A stretch of 64,000 bases of DNA, taken from positions 1-64,000 of the forward strand of contig JBAMJV010010094.1 in the NCBI GenBank assembly GCA_037951105.1, in the 5' to 3' direction. This document shows, one piece after another, positions 1-10,221 of the stretch (positions are counted from its first letter, which is position 1; the number at the start of each line of letters is the position of its first letter). The notes below the pieces were generated by a model, which saw nothing but the letters and a program-made list of their open reading frames with translations, had not been told where the DNA came from and made no database searches. Made by a program: the position numbers and the translations under genes. Source of the DNA: Echinarachnius parma (taxonomy: Eukaryota; Echinodermata; Echinoidea; Clypeasteroida; Echinarachniidae).

Positions 1-938
1 CCTCAGGGATCTAACCTGGGACCTCTTTTGTTTCTGCTTTATGTTAATGATTTGCAATATGTAAGTGATGTTTTATCTGTACTTTTGTTTGCTGATGATA
101 CTAGCCTATAGGCCTATGTGTCGGGTAAAGATTTAGAACATTTAAATGATGTAATTAATGTAGAAATGGGTAAAGTGCAATCATGGTTTATAGCTACATG
201 TAATAGACTCCAAATTAATTACAGTAAAACATGTTATATAATATTTAGACCACATCATTTAGATATTAATGAAGATTTGATAAATATTCAATTAAATGGG
301 GTTGTAATAAAGCAAGTAAAATGTACTAAATTTATTGGTGTATTTATAGATGAAAAATTAAGTTGGAATGAGCATATTAGTTATATTTCTTTAAAGATTT
401 CGAGAATAGTTGGAGTATTAAATAATTTGAAATATATTTTGCCTTTGCGAATGTTAGTGAATATATATAATAGTATGGTTTTATCACATTTAAGTTATTG
501 TAATATTGTATGGGGCAATTGCTCATTTTATTTATTGAATAGATTGTTTTTATTACAGAAAAGGGCTGTCCGTGCGATTACTAAATCACATTATTTAGCA
601 CATACACATGATTTATTTTTGAAATTGAAAATATTAAATGTATATGACATAAATAAATTGCAGACTGCATGTTTTATGTATTCATATTTCAAAAAATTAT
701 TACCTCCCCTTTTTGATGGATATTTTAAATATAATAGGGATGTAAATGTGTATAAAACAAGGAACTCACATATAAAATATATACTCCGTTCTGTAAATAT
801 AAATTTTCTAGATCAATTATTAGTTATCAAGGTGCGATAGTGTGGAATGATTTGCCTGATGAACTCGAACAGTGTCCAACTCTAGGTAATTTTAAAAGGA
901 AGTATAAAGGATTATTGAATTATACGTTATTACAATAG
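1..938 (+). mobile_element. Non-LTR retrotransposon, 3' part of reverse transcriptase ORF, broken
   Basis: The frame from base 1 reads the conserved reverse transcriptase blocks PQGSNLGPLLFLLYVNDL and LLFADDTSL (the YADD/FADD catalytic box) of jockey/CR1-type LINEs. An in-frame TAG (109-111) follows directly, apparently from a six-base insertion after the catalytic box. The frame then runs through the thumb and C-terminal region (blocks such as KFIGVFIDEKLSW and LLQKRAVRAI) to 840. Near 805 the frame shifts, and a second frame carries the family's usual end (YQGAIVWNDLPDEL) to the stop at 936-938. The 5' part of the element lies outside the window. At least one stop and one frameshift make this copy dead. 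The exact clade is not resolved. Confidence 0.92.
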
Positions 939-1267
939 ATCCATAATTTAAACGTCTGCTTTTTACGTGTGTTTTTGTAATTAATTTTGATATTTATTTC
1001 AATAAGTTGTAGTTTAAAAAAGGGAAAAGGCCTTGACAGGCCAATGTTCAAGGCCAATGGCCTTTGCCTTTCCCTCACATCCTCTACGGCTTATTATTAT
1101 GATTTTATCATGTCCTTGTATAGCTGTGTGTAGATGTTTTAGATGTTTGTTTATACTCTTGAATACTGTTTTCTATACTGTTCCCTATGTATATATATTT
1201 TGATGTATATTTTGATGTATTTTTAATGTGATGTGAAATAAACTGAACTTGAACAGTTGAACTTGAG
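939..1267 (+). mobile_element. 3' untranslated tail of the LINE
   Basis: Non-coding sequence after the reverse transcriptase stop. It ends with AATAAA (about 1239) and short repeats of the type 'gaacttgaacagttgaacttg', a common LINE 3' terminus. The boundary at about 1267 is where the 48-bp minisatellite begins. Confidence 0.6.
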
Positions 1268-1275
1268 AATAATTT

Positions 1276-1660
1276 CATATTTCCCCTCTTAGTGAAAAGT
1301 GACCATAAGGGGAATAATAAGTTCATATTTCCCCTCTTAGTGAAAAGTGACCATAATGCCCGGCGCAGACAGAGCCGACTCGACTGGTTGTCATTCCGAT
1401 CGGCTCAGTTTTCAGTGCCTCGCGACACATATTTTGCCAGTCGAGAGACAGTCGGATGCCAGTTGGGGCCGATTCAACACGATAAATCTGCTCCGACCGA
1501 CCGGGCCCAACTCTAGCCTGATTAAAACCAGTCGGATCGGGTCGAGTCGGCTCTGTCTGCGCCAGGCTTAAGGGGAATAATAAGTTCATATTTCCCCTCT
1601 TAGTGAAAAGTGACAAAGGGGAATTATAAGTTCATATTTCCCCTCTTAGTGACAATAATG
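1276..1660. repeat. 48-bp minisatellite, interrupted
   Basis: Copies of a unit containing 'catatttcccctcttagtg' begin at 1276, 1324, 1587 and 1633 (periods 48 and 46 bp). A degenerate relic is near 1800-1850. The second copy is split by the 212-bp MITE at 1357-1568. Confidence 0.85.
1357..1568. mobile_element. MITE, PIF/Harbinger-like, in a minisatellite unit
   Basis: The terminal inverted repeat contains GGCGCAGACAGAGCCGACTC at both ends. The flanks are TAA (1354-1356) and TAA (1569-1571). Removing 1357-1571 restores an intact minisatellite unit, so the insertion and its 3-bp TAA duplication are directly visible. A TAA/TTA target is typical of PIF/Harbinger; the family call is inference from that. 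The GC content is far higher than the surroundings. No coding capacity. Confidence 0.8.
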
Positions 1661-1689
1661 CATGTTTATATTTCAATTATATTGTATTA

Positions 1690-1800
1690 TTTATAGTATG
1701 TATGTTTTGAAGTTCAATGTACACTGATCCTTTCAGCACTGCTGCTGATCAGTTTGAAATGTATACCAAAATAAATAAATAAATAAATAAATAAATAAAT
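1690..1800 (+). mobile_element. LINE 3' tail ending in (AAAT)n
   Basis: The stretch 'gatcagtttgaaatgtatac' followed by seven or more AAAT units (about 1768-1800) looks like the terminal microsatellite of a truncated LINE. No coding part remains. Confidence 0.5.
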
Positions 1801-1879
1801 ATTTCCCTCTATAGTGACAATGCATCTCATATTTCCCCTTCGATCATGACAGGGAGAACAATAAGTAGGCCTACACTTG

Positions 1880-2256
1880 GCATTTAGTTCAAGTTCAATA
1901 CAACATTTATTTCCAAATATTTTCAATAACAAACATTAACAAAACAATATAATTGGAGGTGAACATCTCTAAAAGCACAGCTTGAATAGAGAGCACCTAA
2001 TTAAAAAACATCAAGAACCTTATAGGTTTTTAAAATCATCACTTTATTAGTCAAATTTCGTCAACAAAATAAAAAGAAATACATAACCCAGGACACTGGC
2101 ATATAATTGCCAGCGCAGGGCAGTAAAATAGTATAATGAACAACATTAAAATTAAATTATTGAGAATCATATTTCAACATAGTATATAATTTGGATAAAT
2201 AATTCAGCGTAATAGTAAGTAAGTGTAATGGAAAGTAAAATATAATATAATATATA
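1880..2256 (-). other. A/T-rich gene-less stretch, possible antisense LINE tail
   Basis: No exon is seen. The start (about 1885) reads on the minus strand as 'aaatgttgtattgaacttga', similar to the LINE 3' end above. An imperfect direct duplication links about 2165-2250 with 2360-2447. Confidence 0.35.
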
Positions 2257-3764
2257 TATCTAATAATAGCTCCAGATAATAGTAATAATAATTTAAGTGC
2301 GATATCAAGTACATTGTAATCTGCCAGTTCCTAGGTGACATTAGAATGCAATTATTTAAATTCATATTTCAATAGTAACATAGTATATAATTTGAATAAA
2401 TAATTCAGCGTAATAGTAAGAAAGTGTAATAGAAAATCAAATATAATAACTTTTTAGAGAATATCAAAATAGAATAATTCAGAGTAATGTATCAAATAAT
2501 CAATAAGTCAAGATAATAATAAAGATAATTTAAGTGCACTAGCAAGTATACTGTGGCTAACAATGTGATCTGGACCTTTACAAGCTAGCATATACCAGAA
2601 CCCTACCGCGGAAAGAGACGCAGCCAATTATAATCCACAGATCTCGCGTTCAAAAATGTGCAAATCTAATTGGACAGAACGCGCACAACTGGGTAACTGA
2701 CAAAAACATCACAAAAGGGTTCTGAATTATGTACCAAAAGAAAGAGAAAAGTATACTGCAAAATATGAGCCCTCATTTGTCACAGTTAAATGTTGCGACG
2801 GCTCATACATTGTAGGAATTATTTTAGGCAAAATAATCTGAGAATTCTCAAATTGGCAACATAAACAGATTGAAGATCATTATTTTAGGTGCAAATTGGC
2901 AACGTTTTAGATTGGAAAGGATTGCCAAATGTGCATATTTTATTTTGTCTACACAAAACATCAAGTTTCTTCTATTGCCAATTTGATGATACAATAGAGA
3001 TTTATTTCCTTTTAGGAATAAATATAATGTGGTCTTCGTTCTCAATGGGTTAAAGGAGAATCCATCGCTGAGTACAAATGTACCTATTATGAAAGTCGTT
3101 TTCTAATTTGTTGGTCTGTAAGATTTCACTCAGAAATGTTCGAGAAAAGGAATAAATCCCCTTTTTCCCAAAGTCTAAGTTAGAAAATCAAGACATAAAG
3201 AGTTTTTATCTTAACCAAAATTTACTTGATTTATTTGGTTATTAAGTGGGATTATTTTGTATGATTGCCTGCACTCTCTCATATTAAAACTACATGTACT
3301 TGCAAAACTCCCAGCTTCCTTCACCAACAAAATGCTTTAAATATCTCAACGCAAAAGACTAATAATCGACTTCTTTACTTATAGACAAGTGGCTATCTAA
3401 AATTAATGTAATACATGTATTACAGAGTGTATTAATACATGTATTACAGAATGTATCAATACATGTATTACAGACTGTTTCAGTAAGTATACCACACAAC
3501 TGAAATGTAAATGAACAAGTAATAATCACATGTTCCCGATTTAAATCAGAAATTGGTGAGCAATGCTCTTTAACAAACATGGTATATCAAAATGTTGTGG
3601 TTCTTTTAACTTGTAGAAAGAGATCAAATCGTTCATCAGAACGTTCTCCAGCATTTTCAATGAAATTATGCCTCATAACTGCTTTCCAGTTTAGGGGTAT
3701 TGCAGAAATTAATGAGTAGTATTGAATATAGGGAACTTATCCGAACCTGTTCATCATAACTTAA
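2257..3764. repeat. Long interspersed repeat, copy A
   Basis: Nearly the same sequence recurs in the same orientation at 26469-27989 (copy B), with small indels. Landmarks shared by both are 'accctaccgcggaaagagac' and 'caccaatttctgatttaaat' (the latter on the minus strand). Matching minus-strand open frames of 60-70 codons occur in both copies (about 2848-3045 and 27074-27283), but they match no family I know and probably just reflect copying. Copy A continues into the LINE relic below. Confidence 0.85.
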
Positions 3765-3918
3765 GAACGAGCCATTAGCATTGTATATATCTCTCAAAAC
3801 AATTACACCATTTTCAAACAAATTTCTCATGAAGATATAGAGGAAAATTTAGATGGGCAAATCACTTGGAACACTCGGTTTTCATTGATTTACAAATCAT
3901 CCATTGATAACAGCTTAA

Positions 3919-4511
3919 AGGGGACCACCAGGCAAAGAACAACACATTATTATATGTTTTGGTACCGTTTTGTGATATCAAATAGAAACCCAACATTTTG
4001 CAAGGGGTTGTGTAATTCATAAACAAAGCAATTAATTTCCACCACTTACGGAACCACTGCTATTTACTGGTTCCATACGGGCCAACCATTTGCGAGTGCG
4101 CTAATGCAGCTATTCATTATATGTTTTGGTACCGTTTTGTGATATCAAATAGATACCCAACATTTTGCAAGGGGTTGTGTAATTCATAAACAAAGCAATT
4201 AATTTCCACCACTTACAGAACCACTGCTATTTACTGGTTCCATACGGGCCAACCATTTGCGAGTGCGCTAATGCAGCTATTCACGCGCACGTTTGTAAAC
4301 AATAGATTCCCGGGCGATTCATTCGCTCCGCACACATAGCAGTCTGCGTAATTCAGACCGCATGAACGCATGCTTTAGAATGGTGATGCGTTTCCAAGTA
4401 TTTTTTCTTTTTCTGGAAACATATTTTTGTGAACTTGTTGATGTAATGGAATACTCCAGATGTTACCTATAAATCTTTAATAAGAATATGATTTTTGGGT
4501 GGTGGTACCCT
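3919..4511 (+). mobile_element. TTAA-2 family element, copy 1
   Basis: Starts AGGGGACCACC directly after TTAA (3915-3918) and ends GGTGGTGGTACCCT. The right-hand TTAA is missing, so the 3' junction has lost a few bases. It contains a 167-bp tandem duplication. No coding capacity. Confidence 0.8.
3949..4282. repeat. 167-bp tandem duplication inside TTAA-2 copy 1
   Basis: The block starting 'atatgttttggtaccgtttt' at 3952 recurs at 4119 with few differences. Copy 2 of the element (4783-5181) has only one such block, so the duplication is specific to this copy. Confidence 0.85.
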
Positions 4512-4782
4512 GAACTTTCAATACAAATTTCTTCATAGGATAATCTCAACAAACAAATTTTTATTTAAGATAGGAGTAAAATCGTCCCCAATGTGTAACT
4601 GTTGCAACATTCATATTTACAAACAATTACTCATCTTTTTCTTAAATGTGTACCGTAACAGTGATCTCTTTTTGGAAAGACCTGAATGAATGGTTGATAG
4701 TTAATAGGATAATGAATGAATATTTCACTCACTCTGATCTATGTTTTGGAGTAGTAATTTCAAAAGACATTTCTCTTATTAA

Positions 4783-5181
4783 AGGGTACCACCACCCAAA
4801 ACTAATATTTGTATAATAGAAAGGTAACATCTTTAGTATTCCATTCCATCAACAAGTTCACAAAAATATGTTTGCAGAAAAAGAAAAAAAATTGGAAACC
4901 GCATCACCATTCTAAAGCATGCGTTTATGCGGTCTGAATTGTGTAGACTACCGCGGGTGCAGCAAGCGAATCGCTCAGAATTATATTGCCTACAAACGTA
5001 CGCGTGAGTAGAATTGGCGCACTCGCAAACCAGGAAATAGTAGTGGTTCCATAAGTGGTGGAAATTAATTGCTTTTTTTATGAATTACTCAACCCTTTGC
5101 AAAATGTTAGGTATCTATTTGATATCACAAAACGGTACCAAAACATGTAGTAATGTGTTGTTATTTGCCCGGTGGTCCCCT
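4783..5181 (-). mobile_element. TTAA-2 family element, copy 2 (inverted)
   Basis: Starts AGGGTACCACCACCC and ends GGTGGTCCCCT, the reverse orientation of copy 1. It is flanked by perfect TTAA duplications (4779-4782 and 5182-5185). Removing it with one TTAA restores the LINE reading frame (DISLI joined to NIILLRAKK), which shows the target site directly. Confidence 0.85.
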
Positions 5182-5215
5182 TTAATATAATTTTACTCCG
5201 TGCGAAGAAATATAT

Positions 5216-5501
5216 ATACAGAATGTATCAATACATGTATTACAGAATGTTTCAGAAAGTATACCACACAACTGAAATGTAAATGAACAAGTAATAATCA
5301 CATGTTGCTGATTTAAATCAGAAATTGGTGAGCAATGCTCTTTAACAAACATGGTATATCAAAATGTTGTGGTTCTTTTAACTTGTAGAAAGAGATCAAA
5401 TCGTTCATCAGAACGTTCTCCAGCATTTTCAATGAAATTATGCCTCATAACTGCTTTCCTGCTTTCCAGTTAAGGGGTATTGCAGAAATTAATGAGTAGT
5501 A
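5216..5501. repeat. Third, partial copy of the copy A/B repeat
   Basis: The sequence from 'gaatgtatcaatacatgtat' to 'aattaatgagtagta' repeats 3440-3720 almost exactly, apart from a small tandem insertion near 5458-5470. Confidence 0.85.
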
Positions 5502-5649
5502 TCTGTTCGTGATACAAAATCAAGCATAGGATTTAATTCAAGGGTTCCATATTTCTTTCTTGGTACTTTTGTACATAAGCACTTATCATTAGCATTGTAT
5601 CACATTACTCACTTTTGTGAGCAAAATAAAGTCCATTTTATGGCCTTAC

Positions 5650-5933
5650 CATATGGAGGCTTGACCAGCACAGACTCGGTCGACTCGCTGGGCTGTCCAA
5701 ATATACCCTGAACTCGTACTCAGACTTCTCCATGAGTCCGGTGACCGTGAAGATGGCCTCGGTGGTCGGAGTGGAGTTCACCGGCGTCCAACGAAGGGCA
5801 AGTCGCTCCTTCTTCTGGACGACGTAGCCAGTGATCGGAGAGCCACCGTCTTCTGTTGGTGGTCGCCACTTGAGGGTCACTGAGGTTGCGTTAACGGCAG
5901 TGACTTGTGGCTTGCTTGGAGCATGCGGCACAT
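5650..5933 (-). CDS. Fibronectin type III exon of a titin/twitchin-like gene, with frameshift
   Basis: On the minus strand the exon opens after a good acceptor (ttactttacag, AG at 5935-5934) in phase 1 and encodes a fibronectin type III module of the giant muscle-protein kind: DVPHAPSKPQVTAVN, SVTLKWRPPTEDGGSPITGY, VVQKKE and EYEFRV, with the conserved core Trp and Tyr. Such modules serve in sarcomeric titin, twitchin or myosin-binding proteins. After EYEFRV the frame is lost: the rest of the domain (FGQPSESTESVLVKPPY) continues in another frame to a strong donor (TATG/gtaagg, GT at 5649-5648). The exon is 284 nt, which does not fit its phase 1-1 ends; a deletion of about 19 nt, removing the usual AEN..G turn, would explain it. 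A weaker donor (AGG/gtatat, exon end 5707) could bypass the break. It is either a decaying exon or a sequence error. Confidence 0.85.
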
Positions 5934-6025
5934 CTGTAAAGTAATTAATTTGTCAAAGTAAAATTAAAATCAGATGTAAATTTGCACAATTACAATGTAA
6001 ATGAGCCTATAAAAAGCATATAATA

Positions 6026-6125
6026 ATACTAATAATAACTATAAATTTATAGCGCGAGCACATCTGTCATTAGACACTTGTGGCGCACAGTAGAGTCTAC
6101 TAGGGGCACCCTGATGATGTTAACC
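6026..6125 (-). mobile_element. SINE tail fragment
   Basis: The piece 'aatttatagcgcgagcacat' with the following 'gcgcacag' resembles the degenerate SINE-like piece at 31815-31965. It lies in the intron between two fibronectin-III exons. Confidence 0.4.
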
Positions 6126-6445
6126 GCTCATATAGAATTAATGATGACAAAGCAATGATCAGTGATAATATATTTATCTGTTCGTGATACAAAATCAAGC
6201 ATAGGATTTAATTCAAGGGTTCCATATTTCTTTTTCAAGAACTCTTTCTAACCTTACACAAGACTGATCCATCAATAATTGATGCTTAAATTATACTTTT
6301 TCCAACGTGTTCAAGACTTTTTTGGTATACATCTAGCAGGCATAGACCCCAGCCAAAATGTTTTCCGAACCAATGCTGAATGAATAGAACAGTATAAACC
6401 AAAATACTGATAAAGTAAATTCACAAAATATGTGGAGAAGCTTAC

Positions 6446-6484
6446 CGTAAGCAGGCTTGGCCATGTTGGTCGGCAGATTCTCCC
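6446..6484 (-). CDS. 39-nt exon encoding the tail of a fibronectin-III domain
   Basis: Minus-strand exon between an acceptor (cctgtaatag) and a donor (TTACG/gtaagc). It is 39 nt, phase 1 at both ends, and reads GENLPTNMAKPAY. Its final G plus the first two bases of the next exon (AT, 5933-5932) make Asp, giving PAYDVPHAPSKP. That is exactly how consecutive fibronectin-III modules join in titin-like proteins (last strand, then D-V-P linker). The perfect phase match and protein logic support the splice. A second exon of identical length and phases (10183-10221) encodes the same part of a domain, so the two may be alternatives. Confidence 0.7.
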
Positions 6485-6845
6485 CTATTACAGGTGTGTG
6501 AGTGAGGCATGGATTGTAGCCCTGTTTACAATCCATGGTTGTCGATGCCCATGTGAGTCAGATGGTAACTGCACATGGCGATGTCAAAGAGGAGGTAGAA
6601 GGCGAAGGTGTTCTTTGGATGAGAGGTAGAAAGAGAGTAGTGATGTTTTGCCAAAAGTCAATGTACCTGACATGAAGAGAGCTTGGAACAAAGAGACAGT
6701 TATCTGGGCGAAAGTAAACGCTAGGCCAGAGTAAGGAAGTGGTTCCAAGTTGTTTTGTTAACATCGGTCTAGCTTTTCCTCTGAAGTGGATGAGTTACCA
6801 AGCTGGTATCGATGGTTTGTTGTACATGCATGGCTAGTCTGATGT

Positions 6846-6920
6846 TCAGACTGTGAAGCGAGTCCCTACAAGCTCATCCCATCCAGTTATGTCCTGAGGT
6901 TGCACAGCAGTGGCCAGTAT
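6846..6920 (-). CDS. Possible alternative terminal exon (weak)
   Basis: After a strong acceptor on the minus strand (ttttttcttcatctgcag, AG at 6922-6921) there are 24 open codons to a TGA (6848-6846). They include GWDELVGTRFTV, faintly like the middle of a fibronectin-III domain. It lies in the intron between the two 39-nt exons. Its required phase (0) does not match the phase-1 exons around it, so it may be chance. Confidence 0.2.
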   Translation of the reverse strand: MLATAVQPQDITGWDELVGTRFTV

Positions 6921-6929
6921 CTGCAGATG

Positions 6930-7519
6930 AAGAAAAAATAAACAAAATAGTGCCCATTAAATGCAATCAGCAGACAAAGGAAAGAGCGAGCTCAAAATTT
7001 TGCATGTTAACTATGCAATTCATAAAGATATCACCCTGCCGCTTTATTAATTTTAGTCTAGCATATCTTGGAAGACTGTATGGAATGATCAAGTAAACTG
7101 CTAATGACCTTGGATATTATCCAAGAAATTGCTCATTATCATAATCTCCTACAGTTCACAATATTTTTTTTATAGAATAAATAATTTGTGGACACTTGTC
7201 AATGATTGGTTTAACTAAAAATAATTATTATTAAACAAAATAACAAACAAGCTACAAAATAAAAAATTTAACAACAGAAAAAGCAAATAAGGAACAGGGT
7301 TGTATAAAGTGAATGATAATCTTTGTTAAATTCAACTAAATTCAACTAGGACTTTCAAATTTACCTCATTATAAACGGCCAAATTAATAACAAACATTTA
7401 AATGAACGTCTGGGACTAGGCAATAGAGAACATGTATTTGTACATGTTCAGCATAGCATTTTAATCCTGTTATCTGACACAAATTCTGAGCTTATAGAAT
7501 AAAATCGTGTATTGTATTA
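6930..7519. other. Intronic, no feature seen
   Basis: A/T-rich sequence between the possible exon at 6846-6920 and the CG-1 element. No exon or clear repeat. Confidence 0.5.
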
Positions 7520-9543
7520 GGGCAATTCCAAGCAAACATTGACATAACCACTGAATTTTCAAATTCGTTGTACCATAACAAATTTGGTATCAAATGAAAG
7601 CTAAAAGATTGAACTTTCCAAAAATGCATTTTGTTTTTGAAAAAAAAAATTGTAAACTATCATTTTATTGTTAATATATAGCATAAATTAATTTTCAGTT
7701 ATTTTCACAAAACATTCCATTAAATAGTAAGCATAAAAGAACTGCGAAAAGGAGTTTTCATAAAATTTTATTTCAGTGTTGATAGGATCATTGCTTCAGT
7801 TTTTCAGATAAATATCAATTTCGTCATTTTCGCTCTTCGTTCTGCTTCAGTGACTGTCTCATTTACAGTCATCAATATGTCACGGCGTTACACTAAAAAC
7901 AGATATTTTTAATATTTCTGGAAAAATATGAATGGGAATGAAATAATTTTTTGTTTTCTCTGTATTAGCCCATAGGGCTATAATATGCATGCTGAATAGC
8001 AGCATTATCTTTTACCACTTATTAATATAATCAATATCAATTTGGTCACGGCGTTACGTTTTGTGTAACGCCGTGACGCTACCTACTGGATTCCCATTGA
8101 CATAACACAGTAGACATAATCAAATAGTGTAAGATATTTATTGGAGGTATGCTTGGGCATTGCTCATGCTATAATTATATGAATAGGGTCAGTTGATAAT
8201 GTTTCCATCTCAAAGTTACCCGAGTCATGTATGTGTATGGGTTGTACGTCCGTCTGTCTGTATGTGCATCTGTACATCAGTGTTCTTTTTTTTGCAATAT
8301 CTCAAGAATCGTTGGATGGATTTCGTTCAAACTTTGTACAATCCATGTATTTAGAGGTACGGATTATTGGATATGATTTTGGTCCATGAGGTCAAAGGTC
8401 AAAGGTCACATAGCTAACAAATATGCAAAAATTATATTATTATCAAGATAGTTTGAGAATCCTTGAAGGATAACATGATAATAATACTGGTATGCATCCA
8501 GTGAAGTATATGACCTGATTAGGGAATGGGATCATGGGAGGTCATAGGTCAACAGGTCAAAATATTGTTGTTTTTTGTTCTCACAATTAAGTTCCAGAAT
8601 CAATGTTAGAAAGAGTACTGTAGGTAAAAGACAATTTTCTGAAACTGTTTGGGGCACAGGTCAAAGGTCACTCGGATAATTACCAATTCAAAAACGAACA
8701 TTTACTAACTCTGAAATCATGTTACATGAAACAAATCACTTGCAAATATGCACTGTGCAGACCAAAAATTAAACATTTGTATGTTATTTTGAGAAACAAG
8801 GTCAAAGGTCAGATGTCAAAGGTCTCATATTTCATTGTTACATTTAAGTATGTATGTTGGTTTTAATATTTGATGGTTCCATTAACTAACTTCTGAAATA
8901 GATAAGAATTTCAATTATGTCCTAAAAGATTTTTTGATCAATAGAGGGCGCTGTGCTGCAAATTTGTGTCATGCGGATGATCATTTAATAGCATCTTGGT
9001 TATATCACCCATTCATCTAGTTCTTTATTGATTCTGGATCACTACATTAAAATTATATCATATTATTCATCTCTTTAATATCTCCCATATATATAACATG
9101 TACAATTCAGAGGTCACGGCGTTACAGTCACGGCGTTACAGTCACGGCGTTACAGTGCATAGATACATTTATGATATCATATTTACTATTAACTTTGGAT
9201 TTTTTCTACATTTTTATTTGGATGTTCTAGCTTGATGTCTAGTACAAAGAATCAATGTGACAAAAGTGCAAAATGTTCAGGTAGTTCACAGAGTTTACTT
9301 AGTTTCTTAGCATGTAAGAAACCCATGTCTTTTTGCCATCACGGTGTTACGGCAGATATTGATATTCATAATTCATAATTTATTGGGAATTTTGGTTTTC
9401 TTTCCTATTGTAAATTATTGGTAGGATAGTGGTAACAGATGCATATCAAAAGTTGGTTCTAGATATTTAGATTTTATGAGTTATTTGGACTTTCATTGTG
9501 AGAAACACCCTCTGACCGTCACGGCGTTTGCTTGGAATTGCCC
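7520..9543. mobile_element. CG-1: 2-kb inverted-repeat element with repeated GTCACGGCGTTAC
   Basis: Both ends carry the 18-bp inverted repeat GGGCAATTCCAAGCAAAC, flanked by the 4-bp duplication ATTA (7516-7519 and 9544-9547). Inside, the 13-mer GTCACGGCGTTAC occurs at about 7879, 8045, inverted at 8065, three times in tandem at 14-bp steps (9113, 9127, 9141), as a variant at 9339 and as a truncated copy abutting the right terminus (9517). No ORF is credible, so it is non-autonomous. The middle (8150-8830) holds AGGTCA-rich repeat sequence. It resembles CG-2 in its termini (GGGCA--TCCAAGC). I cannot assign a superfamily. Confidence 0.8.
8389..8408 (+). promoter_or_regulatory. Three AGGTCA half-sites in DR1 spacing, probably repeat-borne
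   Basis: AGGTCA-A-AGGTCA-A-AGGTCA matches the direct-repeat-1 element bound by RXR/HNF4-type nuclear receptors. Further AGGTCA pairs are scattered over 8400-8830. Related 'gacctttgacc' runs occur near 20950 and 28385 in other repeats, so this is more likely repeat sequence than a selected enhancer. Confidence 0.3.
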
Positions 9544-9547
9544 ATTA

Positions 9548-10182
9548 ACTAAAATACAAAAGTTTAGAATAACAAAAGTGTCAAATGTCTCTCTAATAAT
9601 TAAGCTTACTAATAATGTACCTCTACACCTTTTCGAAGACTGTCCTTCTGAAGTTCAACATACATGCGTGCCTGGATGGATGGACCTGCAAGTTGCGATG
9701 ACTGGTCTTTATGACAGATCAACGTGATGTGCCCAGAATCTCAGCATTTCTAATTTTAAAAAGAAATTTAAAAAGGAGATATTCTATTTAAATCAAAAGC
9801 CAATGCGGTATCATAATTATATTCAATATGCATAATGCAGGAAGAAATATGGGAGAGGAGAGGGGAACAAAGGGCTCTTTAGCTCCCCCAAATACCAAAA
9901 AGAGCCCTTATAAATTTACATAATTTTGAAAAACAATTCTAGCATGCTCTCTTCATGAAGGCTTGCTTGCAAAGTAACCCTTGGCAAATAAATGTAAATG
10001 GTCTGACTTGATACATATAACACAACAATGAATTATGAAATATCCAACAATGACTGTTCACAGGTAATCTCTGCTGTCTGTACCATCATCTAATATATGG
10101 AAATATCCATGTATGTTATAAATACAACATTTAAATGTATGACTGTGATGTAAATGTAAAACATTTAATTTGTAATTCTTAC
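9548..10182. other. Intronic, no feature seen
   Basis: Unique A/T-rich sequence between CG-1 and the upstream 39-nt exon. A short open frame starting inside CG-1 (9476-9727) has no recognisable content. Confidence 0.5.
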
Positions 10183-10221
10183 CAAAGATTGGGGCCAAGA
10201 AAGTGGGCTGGGAAGTTGGGC
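10183..10221 (-). CDS. Second 39-nt fibronectin-III tail exon
   Basis: Minus-strand exon after a very good acceptor (cctctctgttcatcag, AG at 10223-10222) and before a donor (CTTTG/gtaaga). It reads GPTSQPTFLAPIF, phase 1 at both ends. It has exactly the length and phases of the exon at 6446-6484 and covers the same end-of-domain strand before the Asp-initiated linker. Using both in one mRNA would give two tails in a row, so mutually exclusive use is the simplest reading; one could also be a leftover of a domain duplication. It is the first exon of this gene in transcription order within the window. The short length keeps confidence moderate. Confidence 0.55.

Larger units (their letters stand above)
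3765..5220 (+). mobile_element. LINE ORF2 C-terminal relic, interrupted twice
   Basis: Three pieces (3765-3918, 4512-4782 and 5182-5220) read as consecutive parts of an L1/Tx1-like ORF2 C-terminus. The first has EDIEENLDGQITWNT and FSLIYKSSIDNSLK. The second has FQYKFLHRIISTNKFLFKIG, a Cys-containing knuckle and, after one frameshift, FWKDLNEWL. The third has IILLRAKKYIY. The gaps are exactly the two TTAA-flanked elements 3919-4511 and 4783-5181. The relic is on the plus strand and is also present in copy B (28906-29062). It is not functional. Confidence 0.75.
5502..6236. repeat. 60-bp direct repeat pair flanking a fibronectin-III exon
   Basis: About 60 bp containing 'gttcgtgatacaaaatcaag' occurs at 5502-5562 and again at 6176-6236, nearly identical, on either side of the exon at 5650-5933. 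It could be a local duplication or a duplicated target. Confidence 0.75.
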
